Assembly: GCA_016789905.1 (NCBI GenBank)
Contig: JAEUQC010000166.1
Coordinates: forward strand, 39,094 to 103,093
Reading direction: 5' to 3'
DNA length: 64,000 nt
From: Bryobacterales bacterium
GTDB taxonomy: Bacteria; Acidobacteriota; Terriglobia; Bryobacterales; Bryobacteraceae
Below, in pieces: positions 25,591 through 34,371 of this stretch. The position numbers and the translations under genes are program-made. Position 1 is the stretch's first letter, and each line of letters opens with the position of its first letter. The notes below the pieces were generated by a model. The model was given only the letters and a program-made list of their open reading frames with translations, was not told where the DNA came from and ran no database searches.

Positions 25591-26723
25591 GCGCGCCTAT
25601 AGATCCAGCTCAACTCGGGCTTGCGCTTGCCCTTTTTACGTCCATCGACCACTAACAATCCAGAGTCCTCAAGCGATAGCAAGATCTCCACAACGACTCT
25701 CTCCGACACCATTGGGATCAGCAAAAGTTCAGCCAGGATCTCTTCGAACCGTAATGCCTGCCGGGACTGCAACATCCCAATCAATCGCCGCTGCGCCTCC
25801 GCTCGCCTGTCCTGCAACTCTGCAAGAACCGACGGGTTCTCCTTAACGGCTTCTGTCGCGCCAAACAACTCAGGTTGATGAGAGCGTTCAACTCGCCTGT
25901 TCTGCTCCGAGATCAGCCTTACCTCATCCTGCTCATGAATAAGGGCGTTTTCGACATCCCGAAACTTCCGCAATCCCTTCAGATGATTCGTTGCATAAAC
26001 AAGATGAAAATATGTCCGGTCCGCGAGATGCTTTTGAATCTTGGTCGACACCACGTGCTCAAAGCCTCCGGCACGTCGAACTTGCTCGCAATAGTAACTA
26101 ACCGCTGTCTCTTCTCGATTTTCGGAAGAACTCAACACGTTCCGCCAATCGCGTGACCCAAAGAACTCATCAAACGTTGATAGAATTTTCTCATCTGGGC
26201 TATTCGTAAATCGGTTGGCGAACTCCCACATGAAATTGACAATCACCTCTGTTTTGCGCCGGCATAAAAGGGGCCGAATTGTATTCAACGGTACGTTCCA
26301 GCCCGTTGGGTCTATGAAAACGAGGGAGAAGCTACTGCCGACAAATTCCGCGATTGCGCCAATGTTGTCTTCGAACGCCCCATTGATAGCGCGCGTTTCG
26401 ACACCTGCGCGGTCCCGGACCGCCTCCTCCAGAGAACGAAAGGACTTCGGGCGTTGCTCCACAAAAAGGCAACGTATCCTCGGATTCTTGCCACATTTCT
26501 TGAGACCCTGAGATACGCTTTGGAGTTTCTGAATTGCGATCGAGAAAGATGTGTCTCTCAATTCGGCATCTGTAGCTCGCCACGGTCCGGAAAAGCCATC
26601 AACAAAAACGAAATCCGGTTGACTGAATCCAATATGGTAAGCCACTGTCTCCAGATACTGTTCCAGAAAGAAGTGTTTGAGGTAAGTTTGCGGTCGATCT
26701 TTGTAGTGCTCAATGGGCAGCAT
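25587..26723 (-). CDS. tcmP: three-Cys-motif partner protein TcmP
   Basis: A 378-residue protein with the hallmark start HYKDRPQTYLKHFFLEQYLE, the glycine-rich FVFVDGFSGPW and LVFIDPTGWNVP. These motifs suggest a class I methyltransferase-like fold (motifs I and IV); the C-terminal ~90 residues look like a winged helix (LRFEEILAELLLIPMVSERVVVEILLSLEDSGLLVV). TcmP proteins are known as constant neighbours of Gp37/Gp68 three-Cys proteins, and here the partner ends 3 bp upstream. Codon use is clearly less GC-rich than in neighbours, consistent with transfer. The biochemical role is unknown; a modification or defence function is plausible but unproven. Confidence 0.88.
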   Translation of the reverse strand: MLPIEHYKDRPQTYLKHFFLEQYLETVAYHIGFSQPDFVFVDGFSGPWRATDAELRDTSFSIAIQKLQSVSQGLKKCGKNPRIRCLFVEQRPKSFRSLEEAVRDRAGVETRAINGAFEDNIGAIAEFVGSSFSLVFIDPTGWNVPLNTIRPLLCRRKTEVIVNFMWEFANRFTNSPDEKILSTFDEFFGSRDWRNVLSSSENREETAVSYYCEQVRRAGGFEHVVSTKIQKHLADRTYFHLVYATNHLKGLRKFRDVENALIHEQDEVRLISEQNRRVERSHQPELFGATEAVKENPSVLAELQDRRAEAQRRLIGMLQSRQALRFEEILAELLLIPMVSERVVVEILLSLEDSGLLVVDGRKKGKRKPELSWIYRRA

Positions 26724-27692
26724 TAACTACCCCACCATAGCAAGTTTCACTAGAGGCCGAGAGCCGAAATCTTCCATAACCGCGAACGGCAATTCAAGGA
26801 GTGATGCCGTTCGGCGTCGCGTTGCACTGTCAGGGATCTCGGCCCGCAATAAACTTGGCATCTCATCATATGTTCGGTTGTGAAGCATTCTGCCAAATCG
26901 TCTCTTTTGGACGCCACCCCATTGCTTGAAGAAGAACGGAACGCCCAGTTCGCGGCAACGCATCAAAAGATTCTCGACCCATTCCGGTTCTATCGAGCGC
27001 GCACCTGGACCGCTCTCTCCACCGACGATTACCCATCCCATCCCTCTTAAGTCGACTTTGCCTAGGTCTTCCAATAGTGGCTCGATCGACAGAAACTTAA
27101 CTGCCGCCGGGGAGGCTCTCAGGTGACAGACTCGCGGAAGGCCATACTTCCTGTCTTCGACGCTAACCCCCCACCAAATGTGATGCATTGCGGCGAAGGG
27201 GCGAAGAATACCCGAGAGCATTGACGCCAAACGCTCGGATCGCTTTGTAAGAACTTGATAAGTGTGCCAATTGGCGGCGGCCATTATCCTAGCGACCGAC
27301 ATTATGTACTCGTCTGGGACCCTTTCGTGGAAGAGGTCGCTCATCGAGTTGACGAACACGATCTTTGAAGAAGTCCACTTAAAGGGATCGTGCAGTTTCG
27401 AAGGCACCAAACGGAGGTCAAATCCCCGCTCGAAAGGATGTCCAGCAACGCCCCTAAAGCGCTCTGCGAAAGTCTCGGCGTAACAGTGTTTGCACCCTGG
27501 ACTGACTTTAGAACAACCGCGAACCGGGTTCCAAGTGGCATCGGTCCATTCAATCTTCGACTTTTCGCTCATGCTTAGGTGTACCCTGTCAATCCACTAT
27601 ACCGAACTACGGATATCAGGAGAAGAAGAGGCGAAAGTGCAAGGAAAATTGGCATTTAGCTTGTCAGTAGCTGTATTCCTCTATTGCGAAAC
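25591..27692. mobile_element. low-GC accessory island inserted at the pgm 3' end
   Basis: The interval holds only the tcmP and Gp37/Gp68 genes and visibly lower GC than both sides. It begins directly at the pgm stop codon and ends at a second, diverged pgm 3' end (27693-27752). No integrase, transposase or tRNA is present, so it looks like a genomic islet exchanged by recombination rather than an autonomous element. Confidence 0.6.
26727..27572 (-). CDS. Gp37/Gp68 (DUF5131) three-Cys-motif protein
   Basis: The 281-residue protein starts with SKIEWTDATWNPVRGC and carries the signature C20-x6-C27-x2-C30 (GCSKVSPGCKHCYAE), reminiscent of, but not identical to, the radical-SAM CxxxCxxC cluster site. 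Downstream conserved blocks are FVNSMSDLFHE, YQVLTKRSERL, WWGVSVED, FLSIEPLLEDLG, WVIVGGESGPGAR and FFFKQWGG, all typical of this phage-associated family. It is probably an iron-sulfur enzyme of radical-SAM-like fold acting with TcmP. A TATAGT box lies on the minus strand at 27596-27601. GC content is low relative to the genome. Substrate and reaction are unknown. Confidence 0.9.
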   Translation of the reverse strand: MSEKSKIEWTDATWNPVRGCSKVSPGCKHCYAETFAERFRGVAGHPFERGFDLRLVPSKLHDPFKWTSSKIVFVNSMSDLFHERVPDEYIMSVARIMAAANWHTYQVLTKRSERLASMLSGILRPFAAMHHIWWGVSVEDRKYGLPRVCHLRASPAAVKFLSIEPLLEDLGKVDLRGMGWVIVGGESGPGARSIEPEWVENLLMRCRELGVPFFFKQWGGVQKRRFGRMLHNRTYDEMPSLLRAEIPDSATRRRTASLLELPFAVMEDFGSRPLVKLAMVG

Positions 27693-27752
27693 ACGAAGAA
27701 CGGCTGGTTCGTCGCCCAGGCCCAGCAGATCGTCACCGCCGCGGTTTCTTAG
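27693..27752 (+). pseudogene. second pgm 3' end (remnant)
   Basis: The 60 bp encode TKNGWFVAQAQQIVTAAVS and a stop, matching the pgm segments TKNGWF (from 25450) and VAQAQEIVTAAVS (25549-25590) joined by an in-frame deletion. Of six base differences to pgm, five are silent third-position changes. This indicates two pgm lineages rather than recent copying. Confidence 0.85.
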
Positions 27753-27885
27753 AAATTTTAAGCCCGAATCCCCCTTCAAAAGGGAAGACGCAAACCTTGA
27801 GAGTTTCCTTACAACCTTTCCAAAGAATTCTTTCAGACACCCCAAATCCTTACAAGTTCCTGACGTCTTTTCCCCCGCACACACG

Positions 27886-27891
27886 CATACT
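27886..27891 (+). promoter_or_regulatory. -10-like box CATACT
   Basis: CATACT is followed by exactly six nt and the ATG at 27898, the spacing seen at other leaderless-looking starts in the window. Confidence 0.4.
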
Positions 27892-27897
27892 CACCGC

Positions 27898-28902
27898 ATG
27901 CGCTTTCTGCTCGCCACCCTCTTCGCCCTCTCCCTATCCGCCCAAGTCGCCGTCGTCCGCACCACGGGGCAATACGACGCCGACGGTTCCGTTCTCTACA
28001 GCACCTACGTCGCCACGTCTTCCCAGAAACTCGAAACCGTCGCTGTCGGCGCCACCGTCCCCCTCGGCACCCGCTTCATTGAATCGCTCGACATCCCCGC
28101 CGGCGTCATCTTTGAAGGCGTTCGTGACAACGTCGCCGTTTGGTCCATTCCGGAAATCGCCGCCGATCGCCTCATCGGCCCCTTCACCTTCCGCGCCCGC
28201 CCCGATGGCGCCGCCCCCGTCACTGCTGAACCCCCAGCCGCCGTTTCCTACCAACTCCCCGCGCCCGGCATCATTGAATTCGCGGGTACCGAAACCGTCC
28301 TTCCCATTCTCGAATCCAAGGGATTCCACATCTTCGACCAACGCGGCACCATCAACGAAAAAGGCGAAAACGGCCCCGTCTTAATCGGCAAAACGGGTGT
28401 CTATCTCTTCGTCCCCGAAGGCGCCGTTCGCACCCAGACCACCGTTACCGTGGAGCGCCAAACCATCGACAATGACCGCCTCCCAAAAACCGAAACGCCC
28501 CTCTGGTGGTGCGGCCTCTACAGAGTCTCCATCACCCCAACCGAGCAGTCTGCCAAGAATTTCCACTTCGCCTTCCCCACGCGCCGTAGCATCACTCCCG
28601 GCCTTCCCATTACCGTTGCTGCAAATAGCGACAACAGTTGGGCCAAAGAAGAAACCCGCGCCTTCGGTTTCGGTTTTAACAACTTCGGCGGCGGCCAGTG
28701 CTTTTCCCAGTTTGGTTTCACCAGTTGCTCCGGCGGCATCAATAGCGGTTTCGGCGGGTTCAACCAGTTCGGCTTCGGCGTCAATGTCGCGGACCGTGTT
28801 CGCTCCACCGTCACCGCCGCCCAGCTCCCCGCCGGCCCCATCAAGTCCATTCAGGACGGCACCAGCAACACGATCATAGCCATTCTCATTGGCCTTCGAT
28901 AG
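27898..28902 (+). CDS. exported protein of unknown function with Phe/Gly-rich tail
   Basis: I do not recognise a family. The 334-residue protein has a signal peptide (MRFLLATLFALSLSAQVAV), a beta-rich body with Ig-like character, and a striking low-complexity Phe/Gly/Asn segment near residues 258-298 (FGFGFNNFGGGQ, FGGFNQFGFGVN). It ends in DGTSNTIIAILIGLR. An upstream in-frame start at 27490 would read through the pgm remnant region and lacks a signal peptide, so ATG 27898 is chosen. The next gene, a glycoside hydrolase, starts 16 bp downstream in the same direction and may be co-transcribed. Confidence 0.75.
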   Translation: MRFLLATLFALSLSAQVAVVRTTGQYDADGSVLYSTYVATSSQKLETVAVGATVPLGTRFIESLDIPAGVIFEGVRDNVAVWSIPEIAADRLIGPFTFRARPDGAAPVTAEPPAAVSYQLPAPGIIEFAGTETVLPILESKGFHIFDQRGTINEKGENGPVLIGKTGVYLFVPEGAVRTQTTVTVERQTIDNDRLPKTETPLWWCGLYRVSITPTEQSAKNFHFAFPTRRSITPGLPITVAANSDNSWAKEETRAFGFGFNNFGGGQCFSQFGFTSCSGGINSGFGGFNQFGFGVNVADRVRSTVTAAQLPAGPIKSIQDGTSNTIIAILIGLR

Positions 28903-28918
28903 TGATAGAACAGGCGTC

Positions 28919-31084
28919 GTGCGCACTGTTTTTTTCTTAACCCTCATCCTCTCAATAAACGCCCAGGAAATCGCCCATTGGCGCCCCGCCGGCGCCAATG
29001 GCATTTCCCTCGAAATCACCCCGCCCACCCGCGACTACTTCTCCCGCTCCGCTCACATCCTCACCATCGCGAAGCAGCCCGCGCCCAACCGCTTTCTCGT
29101 CCTCGAATTCCTCGATCAAGGCTACGGCCTCATCACCCTGTCCCCCGGTGTTCCCGAAACGCACCAGTGGGGTCCGGCGCGCGTCAACTCCGGTCGCGTC
29201 CGCCGCGCTGTCTTCAAATTCGATGGTCCCAACCCCGCCAAAATCCGCATTGAAGGCCTCGCCCATCTCCGCGCCGCCATCCTCACCAACGATCAACCAA
29301 AGCTCGAACCCGCCCCCCTCGTCGACCCCGCCATCAAGTTTACCCGCCACGGCGAACGCGTCAGCTCCGTCCCCGGTGACGCCAACACGCCCAAGGATAT
29401 CGAACTCGCCCTGGCCGGCATTCGCAACCAAGCCCCGCTGCTTCGCGCTCTCGGCTTCAATGGCGTGGAAACCTACGTCCGCTGGGGCTACGTCGAACGC
29501 CAGCGCGGGGTCTACGATTGGACCTTCTACGACGCGATTCTCAATGAGATCGAAAAGCACGGCCTGCAGTGGTTTCCCATGCTGCTGGCCGGCTCCGGCT
29601 ACGCTCTCCCGGCCTGGCTCCACGACGGCCCTGAAAGCTTCGGCTTCCAATGCCTTGAACACGGCGTTGTCCACGACACGCAGTCCATCTTCCATCCCTT
29701 CCAAACCGAATACGCCAGCAAATTCATCGCCGCCTTCGGCGAACGCTACCGCAACCGGAAGTCGCTGCTCGGCATCCGGCTCGGCCCCAGCGGTGACTAC
29801 GGCGAAGCCCAGTATCCCGCCCGCGGCCCCGGCTATGGCTTCCGCCAGCACCACACCCACATCGGCTACTGGGCTGGTGACCCCCTTGCCCGCCAGGATT
29901 TCCGCCGCTACCTGAAAGAGCAGTACAAAGACCTCGATTCGCTCAATAAGGCCTGGGAAACCACCCACACCTCCTTCGACGAAATCCAGACGTTCCTTCC
30001 CGACACCGCCATCACCCGCCGCAAGCGAATCGACTTCGCCAACTGGTACACCGGCGCCATGAGCGACTGGTGCGAAAAATGGGCCCTGTGGTCCCGCGCC
30101 GCGCTGCCCAACACGCAGATCCATCAGTCCTCCGGCGGATGGGGACCCATCCCCATCGGCACCGATTACAGCTACCAGGCTCGCAGCATGGCCAAAGTGA
30201 AAGGCGGCATCCGCCTGACCAATGAAAGTGACGACTTCGCCGACAACTTCACCATCACGCGCATGGCCTCGTCCGCCGCCCGCTTCTACGGCATTGAACT
30301 TGGCTATGAACCCGGCGGCTTCGGCAGCATGCGTGGCGTGATGGCCCGCCTGTACAACGCCGTCACCACCGGCGCCGTGCACCTCTTCTACTATCTCGGA
30401 AACCTCACCGCCAACGATCAGGCCATCGACGCCTGGCGCAAGCATGGCCACATGCTTGATATGCGCGCCAAGCCCATCATTGACGTCGCGGCCTTCTATC
30501 CCGACACGGCCATCAAGCTCGACGACGAAGTGGTCCGCTACCGTTGGGCCTCTACATTCTTCACCGTGGGCCGCACACTTCGGGAGGAACTCGATTTCGA
30601 TTATGCCAGCGAACAGATGATCGCCGACGGCGCGCTTGCCCGCTACAAAGTGCTGCTCTTCCTCTGGGGCGCCGTCACCGAAAAAGCGACCCTTGAAAAA
30701 ATCGACCAGTGGGTCCGCAACGGCGGCATCCTTGTCTACTGTCCGCGCAATCGCGGCAACCCGGTCACCGTCGAAGGCGATAGCACCATCAGCAACCGCT
30801 GGCTCGCCGGCGACACCGGCAAAGGAAAAGTGTTCGCCTATGGCGGCGAAGTCATCCCTGCTCGCGCCTTCAGCGAATACATCCACTCGCTGGTCCTCAA
30901 TACGCCCGGCATTCACCCGCGCATCCAGGCGGCGATGAAGATGAAGAAGCCGGATACCGTCTACTGGAGCGTTCTCGATAACGGCAAACTGGCCCTGCTC
31001 AACTTCAGCAGCCGCCCCGCCACTGTGCGGCTCGCCTCCGGCAAGGTCATCCTGATCCCCCCCCACGAGCCCCATATCGAGTAA
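28919..31084 (+). CDS. secreted clan-A glycoside hydrolase, beta-galactosidase-like
   Basis: About 721 residues with a signal peptide (start GTG: RTVFFLTLILSINAQE). After an N-terminal beta domain (~20-130), a TIM barrel begins at LRALGFNGVETYVRWGYVERQRGVYDWTFYD, the entry pattern of GH42/GH14-type enzymes, with GIRLGPSGDYGEAQYPARG carrying a candidate acid/base region and GIRLTNESDDFADN further on. A Rossmann-like trimerisation-type domain (ARYKVLLFLWGAVTEKATLEKIDQWVRNGGILVYCPR) and a small beta domain (LLNFSSRPATVRLASGK) follow, as in GH42. An in-frame TTG at 28889 precedes the chosen start but would overlap the upstream gene. Substrate is likely a plant or microbial beta-glycan. Confidence 0.82.
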   Translation: MRTVFFLTLILSINAQEIAHWRPAGANGISLEITPPTRDYFSRSAHILTIAKQPAPNRFLVLEFLDQGYGLITLSPGVPETHQWGPARVNSGRVRRAVFKFDGPNPAKIRIEGLAHLRAAILTNDQPKLEPAPLVDPAIKFTRHGERVSSVPGDANTPKDIELALAGIRNQAPLLRALGFNGVETYVRWGYVERQRGVYDWTFYDAILNEIEKHGLQWFPMLLAGSGYALPAWLHDGPESFGFQCLEHGVVHDTQSIFHPFQTEYASKFIAAFGERYRNRKSLLGIRLGPSGDYGEAQYPARGPGYGFRQHHTHIGYWAGDPLARQDFRRYLKEQYKDLDSLNKAWETTHTSFDEIQTFLPDTAITRRKRIDFANWYTGAMSDWCEKWALWSRAALPNTQIHQSSGGWGPIPIGTDYSYQARSMAKVKGGIRLTNESDDFADNFTITRMASSAARFYGIELGYEPGGFGSMRGVMARLYNAVTTGAVHLFYYLGNLTANDQAIDAWRKHGHMLDMRAKPIIDVAAFYPDTAIKLDDEVVRYRWASTFFTVGRTLREELDFDYASEQMIADGALARYKVLLFLWGAVTEKATLEKIDQWVRNGGILVYCPRNRGNPVTVEGDSTISNRWLAGDTGKGKVFAYGGEVIPARAFSEYIHSLVLNTPGIHPRIQAAMKMKKPDTVYWSVLDNGKLALLNFSSRPATVRLASGKVILIPPHEPHIE

Positions 31085-31127
31085 CAACTGTCACTATTTT
31101 TTCATGCGTCTTCCCACGCTAAGCGGT

Positions 31128-31133
31128 TATGCT
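31128..31133 (+). promoter_or_regulatory. -10-like box TATGCT upstream of the TonB receptor
   Basis: TATGCT overlaps the upstream in-frame ATG at 31129 and ends 7 nt before ATG 31141. This favours 31141 as the real start of a leaderless transcript. Confidence 0.45.
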
Positions 31134-31140
31134 TGTTCCC

Positions 31141-34100
31141 ATGACTCGCGCCCAACGCTATCTTCTTGGGACCATTCTGAGCTTATCTTTTGCCCAGGCT
31201 CAGGAAACCACAGGCAGCATAACCGGAATCGTAAAAGACCCCACAGGAGCCGTGATTGCAGGCGCCTCCGTCACCGCCACCAACCAGGAGACAGCCGCTG
31301 AGTTTCGCGCCGTCACCGATACGGAGGGTGCCTATCAGTTTCCTCTCCTCCGCGCCGGCAGCTATCGCATCGTCGTTGAAAGCAAGGGTTTCCAACGCAC
31401 GCAGCAGATGGTCGTCGTCAATACCTCCGAACGTCCGCGTATCGACGTCACCCTTACCATCGGCCAGGTCAGCGACACAGTGAATGTCACCGCCGAAACG
31501 CCGCTCATTCAAAGTGAGAAGGCTACCATCGGCCAAGTCGTTGAACAGCGCACCATCCAGTCCATTCCGCTTGCCACGCGCAACTTCACCCAGATTCTCG
31601 GCACCTCCGCCGGCGTCGTCGGTTCGGTTTTCAACGCCGATAACCCCGGCACCGGTTCCGATTCTGTCTCCGTCAACGGCGCGCGCCGCGGCTCCAATAA
31701 TCTCCTCGTCGATGGCGTCCCCACCACCAATCCTCTCAACAACGCCCCGGACGGCGACGGCACTCCGTCCATTGAATTCCTGGGCGAATTCAAGGTGATG
31801 ACGTCGCTCTTCTCCGCCGAATATGGCCGAAACCTCGGCTCCACCATCAACGTCACCACCCGTTCCGGCACCAATCAGTTCCACGGCGCGGCCTATGATT
31901 TTCTTCGCAACACCAAACTCAACGCAAGGCCCTTCTTCAATCCGGTTCGCGGCCAAAACAACCAGAACCAGTACGGCGCCAACATTGGCGGCCCCATGGG
32001 CATTCCCAAGCTCTACAACGGCAAGGACCGCACGTTCTTCTTCTTCGGCTGGGAAAGTTCCCGCCAGCGCAATGCCAATTCGGCTAACGCCGCCATCCAG
32101 CGCATCGTTCCCTCCGTTGCGCAACGCGCCGGTGATTTCTCCGCCCGCCGCGCTATCAACGATCCTGTAACGGGCCAACCCTTCCCAGGCAGCCTCATAC
32201 CGGCCTCCCGCATTAATCCCATCTCTAAAGCCATCCAGGACAAGTTCATTCCCTCTCCGAACTTCTCCTCCGGCGCCAACAATTTCTTCGCCGCCCGCTC
32301 CATCGCCACCGATATCGATATGTGGACCGTCAAGGCCGATCACCGCTTCTCCGACAAGGCCACCATCTCCGGCCGCTGGTTCAAGTCCAAGCAAGGGGAC
32401 CTCACGCCCTTCGGCCAGGGCCTTCCCGGCTTCGGTAACATCGCCAACCGCCAGAAGGACTCCGGCAACGCCACCTACACCCATCTCTTCTCCGGCACCC
32501 AGGTCCTGGAAGCCCGCTTCGGTTTCGATGACTCTTCCCAGTTCCTCCAAATGCAAAACGCCGATGCTCCCACCGGCGTAGGCCTTCGCCCCCTGGCCGC
32601 CACCAATCTCGATGGCATGCCCCGCATCAATATCCTAAACTATGTCCAGTTCGGCAATGAAGCCAACTGGTCCGATTTCATAAAGCGCTATACCGCCGGC
32701 GCCACCATGACCTGGATCCGCGGCAAACACAATATCCGTTATGGCGCCGAGTCTCAAGTGGCTGATTACAACCCGAAAAACGCCCAGGTCAGCCGCGGCC
32801 TTTGGCAGTACAACGGTCTCGCCTCCGGTGACGAATACGCCGATTTTCTGCTCTCCCACGCCCGCCTGAAACAGTTCTCAGCGCCCGGCCAGGGCGGCGA
32901 ACTCAAAATGCGGGATAACCTGATGTCCGGCTTCGTCAATGACGATTGGAAAGTCAGTCAGAAGCTCACCATCAACTGGGGCGCCCGCTACGAATACCAC
33001 TTTCAGCCCGCCGCCTACAATCTCGGCATGTTGAACTGGTGGCCCGAAAACTATCGGGGCGTCGGCACGCTGGAAGGCTCCGGCATCGTCCAGGGCGGCA
33101 TAAATGGCGTGCCCAAGGCCACCGTGAACAACGACGGCAATAACATCGCTCCTCGCATAGGTATCGCCTATCGGATCACTGACACATTCGTCATGCGCAT
33201 TGGCTCTGGCCTCTATTACGACACCCGCACCGGCCAAATCGCCCAACAATCCTTCAACAATCCCCCGACTTCCACTCGCGTCGAAGCCGATTGCACCGCC
33301 CCTGGCACGCCCTGCCGTCTCAACACGCCAGACAATTGGACCTATCTCGACCCCGGCCACGACCCTAGCCGCATTCCATTTCCCACACGCGCCACAGACC
33401 AGTTCCAGGTGTGGGGCACGGAGCGCAAAACAAAAATGGACAACGCCTGGCAGTACAACTTCTCCCTGCAAAAACAGCTTCGCGGAAACGTCCTGATTGA
33501 ATCTGCCTACGTCGGCACCAAGGGAACCAACCTCATGGCCCGCCGCAATTTCAATCCGCTCATTCCCCAGGCCAATGGCTCCACCGCCCGCCTCTATCCC
33601 GGCTTCGGCACGCTTCTCGTCACCGCGCAGAACGGCTCGTCCAGCTATCACTCCTTCCAAACCACGGTTAAGAAGCGAAGTAAGCTGACCACCCTGCAAG
33701 GCGCCTACACCTGGGGCAAAACCCTCGGCAATGGCGACGATGGCGCGCGCTTCTTTACCAGCATGTTCCCCACTCCGTGGAACGATTTCAGCCGCGCCAA
33801 GGGTCCGGCGAATTTCGATCGCACGCATCGCTTCACCCTCGTCGCCAATCAGGACCTGCCGAATAAGTTCGATGGCGGCGCCGGCCGGTTCCTGCTCAAC
33901 AACTGGTCTCTCAACGCCTTCCTCGTCATGCAAACCGGCACCCCGGTCACTGTGTTCAACCGGGATTCCGGTCAGGGCCTCGGCGGCATCGCCACCGATC
34001 CCGCGGGCGCTTTCTTCGCCAATGTCAACGCCGGTGTGCCTCTTCTCACGCCCGGCGACTTGAAGGCCAATCTGCGTAACTACATCAACGCCGGCGCCTT

Positions 34101-34368
34101 CACCCGCGCTCCCCGCGGAACATATGGTAACTCCGGCCGTGGCATGCTCCGCGGACCCGGCCAGTCTACAATAGACTTTTCTATCTTCAAGGATTTCAAA
34201 TTCGGAGAACGGTTCAACACCCAATTCCGCACCGAAATGTTCAATATCCTCAACCATGCCAATTTCGGCAACCCAGGTAACACCATGGACAATGCCAACT
34301 TCGGCCAAATCACATCCACCTCCGTCAACGCGCGCCTCATTCAGGCCGCGTTGAAGTTTACTTTCTGA
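31141..34368 (+). CDS. TonB-dependent receptor, Oar-like, with carboxypeptidase-regulatory domain
   Basis: An outer-membrane receptor of 1075 residues. Signal peptide MTRAQRYLLGTILSLSFAQA is followed by a carboxypeptidase-regulatory domain (TGSITGIVKDPTGAVIAGASVTATNQ), a plug region (RNFTQILGTSAGVVGS, SVNGARRGSNNLLVDGVPTTNP) and a long beta-barrel that ends in a C-terminal aromatic (ALKFTF). This domain order is typical of the expanded receptor family in Acidobacteria. It is followed directly by an FG-GAP/UnbV gene and a TPR gene, and preceded by the glycoside hydrolase, suggesting uptake of a glycan. ATG 31129 is an alternative start. Confidence 0.94.
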   Translation: MTRAQRYLLGTILSLSFAQAQETTGSITGIVKDPTGAVIAGASVTATNQETAAEFRAVTDTEGAYQFPLLRAGSYRIVVESKGFQRTQQMVVVNTSERPRIDVTLTIGQVSDTVNVTAETPLIQSEKATIGQVVEQRTIQSIPLATRNFTQILGTSAGVVGSVFNADNPGTGSDSVSVNGARRGSNNLLVDGVPTTNPLNNAPDGDGTPSIEFLGEFKVMTSLFSAEYGRNLGSTINVTTRSGTNQFHGAAYDFLRNTKLNARPFFNPVRGQNNQNQYGANIGGPMGIPKLYNGKDRTFFFFGWESSRQRNANSANAAIQRIVPSVAQRAGDFSARRAINDPVTGQPFPGSLIPASRINPISKAIQDKFIPSPNFSSGANNFFAARSIATDIDMWTVKADHRFSDKATISGRWFKSKQGDLTPFGQGLPGFGNIANRQKDSGNATYTHLFSGTQVLEARFGFDDSSQFLQMQNADAPTGVGLRPLAATNLDGMPRINILNYVQFGNEANWSDFIKRYTAGATMTWIRGKHNIRYGAESQVADYNPKNAQVSRGLWQYNGLASGDEYADFLLSHARLKQFSAPGQGGELKMRDNLMSGFVNDDWKVSQKLTINWGARYEYHFQPAAYNLGMLNWWPENYRGVGTLEGSGIVQGGINGVPKATVNNDGNNIAPRIGIAYRITDTFVMRIGSGLYYDTRTGQIAQQSFNNPPTSTRVEADCTAPGTPCRLNTPDNWTYLDPGHDPSRIPFPTRATDQFQVWGTERKTKMDNAWQYNFSLQKQLRGNVLIESAYVGTKGTNLMARRNFNPLIPQANGSTARLYPGFGTLLVTAQNGSSSYHSFQTTVKKRSKLTTLQGAYTWGKTLGNGDDGARFFTSMFPTPWNDFSRAKGPANFDRTHRFTLVANQDLPNKFDGGAGRFLLNNWSLNAFLVMQTGTPVTVFNRDSGQGLGGIATDPAGAFFANVNAGVPLLTPGDLKANLRNYINAGAFTRAPRGTYGNSGRGMLRGPGQSTIDFSIFKDFKFGERFNTQFRTEMFNILNHANFGNPGNTMDNANFGQITSTSVNARLIQAALKFTF

Positions 34369-34371
34369 ACC

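Noticed and set aside
27490..27897. N-terminal extension of the exported Phe/Gly protein
   Set aside because: It reads through the start of the Gp37/Gp68 gene in antisense and the pgm remnant; the signal peptide at 27898 marks the real start.
28952..31087. 711-residue open frame antisense to the glycoside hydrolase
   Set aside because: The sense frame has a signal peptide and TIM-barrel motifs; the antisense product is Gly/Ala/Asp-rich filler typical of complementary high-GC codons.
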